Shown here: piece by piece, positions 63,431 to 64,000 of the stretch
How positions within the stretch are numbered: the stretch's first letter is position 1
Layout: each line of letters begins with the position of its first letter
From: Anoplolepis gracilipes
Lineage: Eukaryota > Arthropoda > Insecta > Hymenoptera > Formicidae
DNA length: 64,000 nt
Direction of reading: 5' to 3'
Assembly: GCF_047496725.1 (NCBI RefSeq)
Contig: NC_132977.1
Span: 6,518,501 to 6,582,500 of the forward strand
The notes under the pieces: model-generated
What the model saw: the letters and a program-made list of their open reading frames with translations, nothing else
Told to the model about the DNA's origin: nothing
The model's database searches: none
Position numbers and translations under genes: made by a program

Positions 63431-64000
63431 CGCCACTGACAGATGTTACGTAACCAATTACGTATCTCGTTTCTATCCGATTATCTACGTTTATTAACAA
63501 TTTTATACTCTCTGTTTCTCACTATCTCTCTTTGTCTTTTATTCTGTCATTAATTATAAGATTATCAATGACATGCATATTATTATGTCATGTATATTCG
63601 TCTCATCGGCTACTGTGGTATATGTCAAATCAATATACTTCTTAACGAAATAACTAAGAAACAGCGCGCTAACAAAGTATTAATATACCTAATATACTTA
63701 CGATATTTTTCAGAATTATAATAAAGTAATGCATTGGTTGCATAAATAATAAATGAACGTTTAACTTTAACCTGAATTTTATTTTACTTGTGTAAGTACT
63801 TATAGTGGACAACAGAATTAAATATTAAAATTTTTTGTTTAAAAATTAACATTTAATAAATATTAATACAACAGAGAAAGAGAGAGAGAAAAGGGAGAGG
63901 AATAAAAAGAGAGGCTTATAATTAATGGATAATTATTTTGCGAAATTTATACAAGATATTAAACTTATTAGGGTATTAATTTCATTCACAAACAACATCT
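63431..64000. other. AT-rich right edge; no gene seen
   Basis: A short GAGAGAGAG run lies near 63877. Confidence 0.6.

Noticed and set aside
1..64000. Abd-B or abd-A homeobox exon
   Set aside because: I looked for codings of WFQNRR on both strands, checking TGGTTC-type words; near hits such as those at 26588, 36871 and 41370 do not continue as the homeodomain.

Overview
This window looks like non-coding DNA from an insect Hox cluster, most likely from a hymenopteran such as an ant. I found no convincing protein-coding gene, no homeobox, and no tRNA, rRNA or transposase gene. The sequence alternates between very AT-rich stretches and short GC- and CpG-rich islands. It carries many (GA)n/(CT)n, (AT)n, (CA)n and homopolymer tracts. 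CpG is not visibly depleted. The hymenopteran assignment is an inference from this composition; the Hox assignment rests on sequence.

The anchor is a hairpin at 40570-40654. Read on the minus strand, its arms match insect miR-iab-4-5p and -3p as I remember them. Read on the plus strand, the same hairpin gives the antisense microRNA miR-iab-8. In insects this locus lies between abd-A and Abd-B. In Drosophila the iab-8 RNA runs in the same direction as the Hox genes, from the Abd-B side towards abd-A, and iab-4 runs the opposite way. If that arrangement holds here, Abd-B lies beyond the left edge, abd-A beyond the right edge, and the whole window is the regulatory interval between them.

Layout: 1-10.9 kb is mostly AT-rich, with moderately complex patches at 1.4-3.2, 5.5, 6.5-7.0 and 8.2-9.3 kb. 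GC islands lie at 11.0-12.9 kb and 14.1-15.6 kb, the latter with three CRE-type sites. A compact cluster of PHO/YY1-type GCCAT sites lies at 15.98-16.14 kb, with a 19-bp shared element repeated at 17.52 kb. From 17 to 40 kb AT-rich DNA is interrupted by islands near 17.2-17.9, 21.0, 23.0-23.9, 28.1-28.9, 34.5-35.7 and 36.9-37.5 kb. The iab-4/iab-8 hairpin is at 40.6 kb. A large GC-rich, strand-asymmetric island follows at 41.8-43.6 kb, then candidate insulator and PHO/GAGA-type segments at 45.1 and 46.3-47.4 kb. Further islands lie at 48.4-49.1, 51.0-51.6, 53.4-55.1, 58.0-58.4 and 62.9-63.4 kb. A duplicated 77-bp element occurs at 58.30 and 58.92 kb.

Proposed working picture (inference): a bidirectionally transcribed Hox microRNA sits inside a long regulatory domain. 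Recurrent CATGATGGC elements, GAGA-type arrays and a few CTCF-like cores could be its Polycomb-response and boundary parts. Only the microRNA is well supported. The regulatory calls are motif-level observations.
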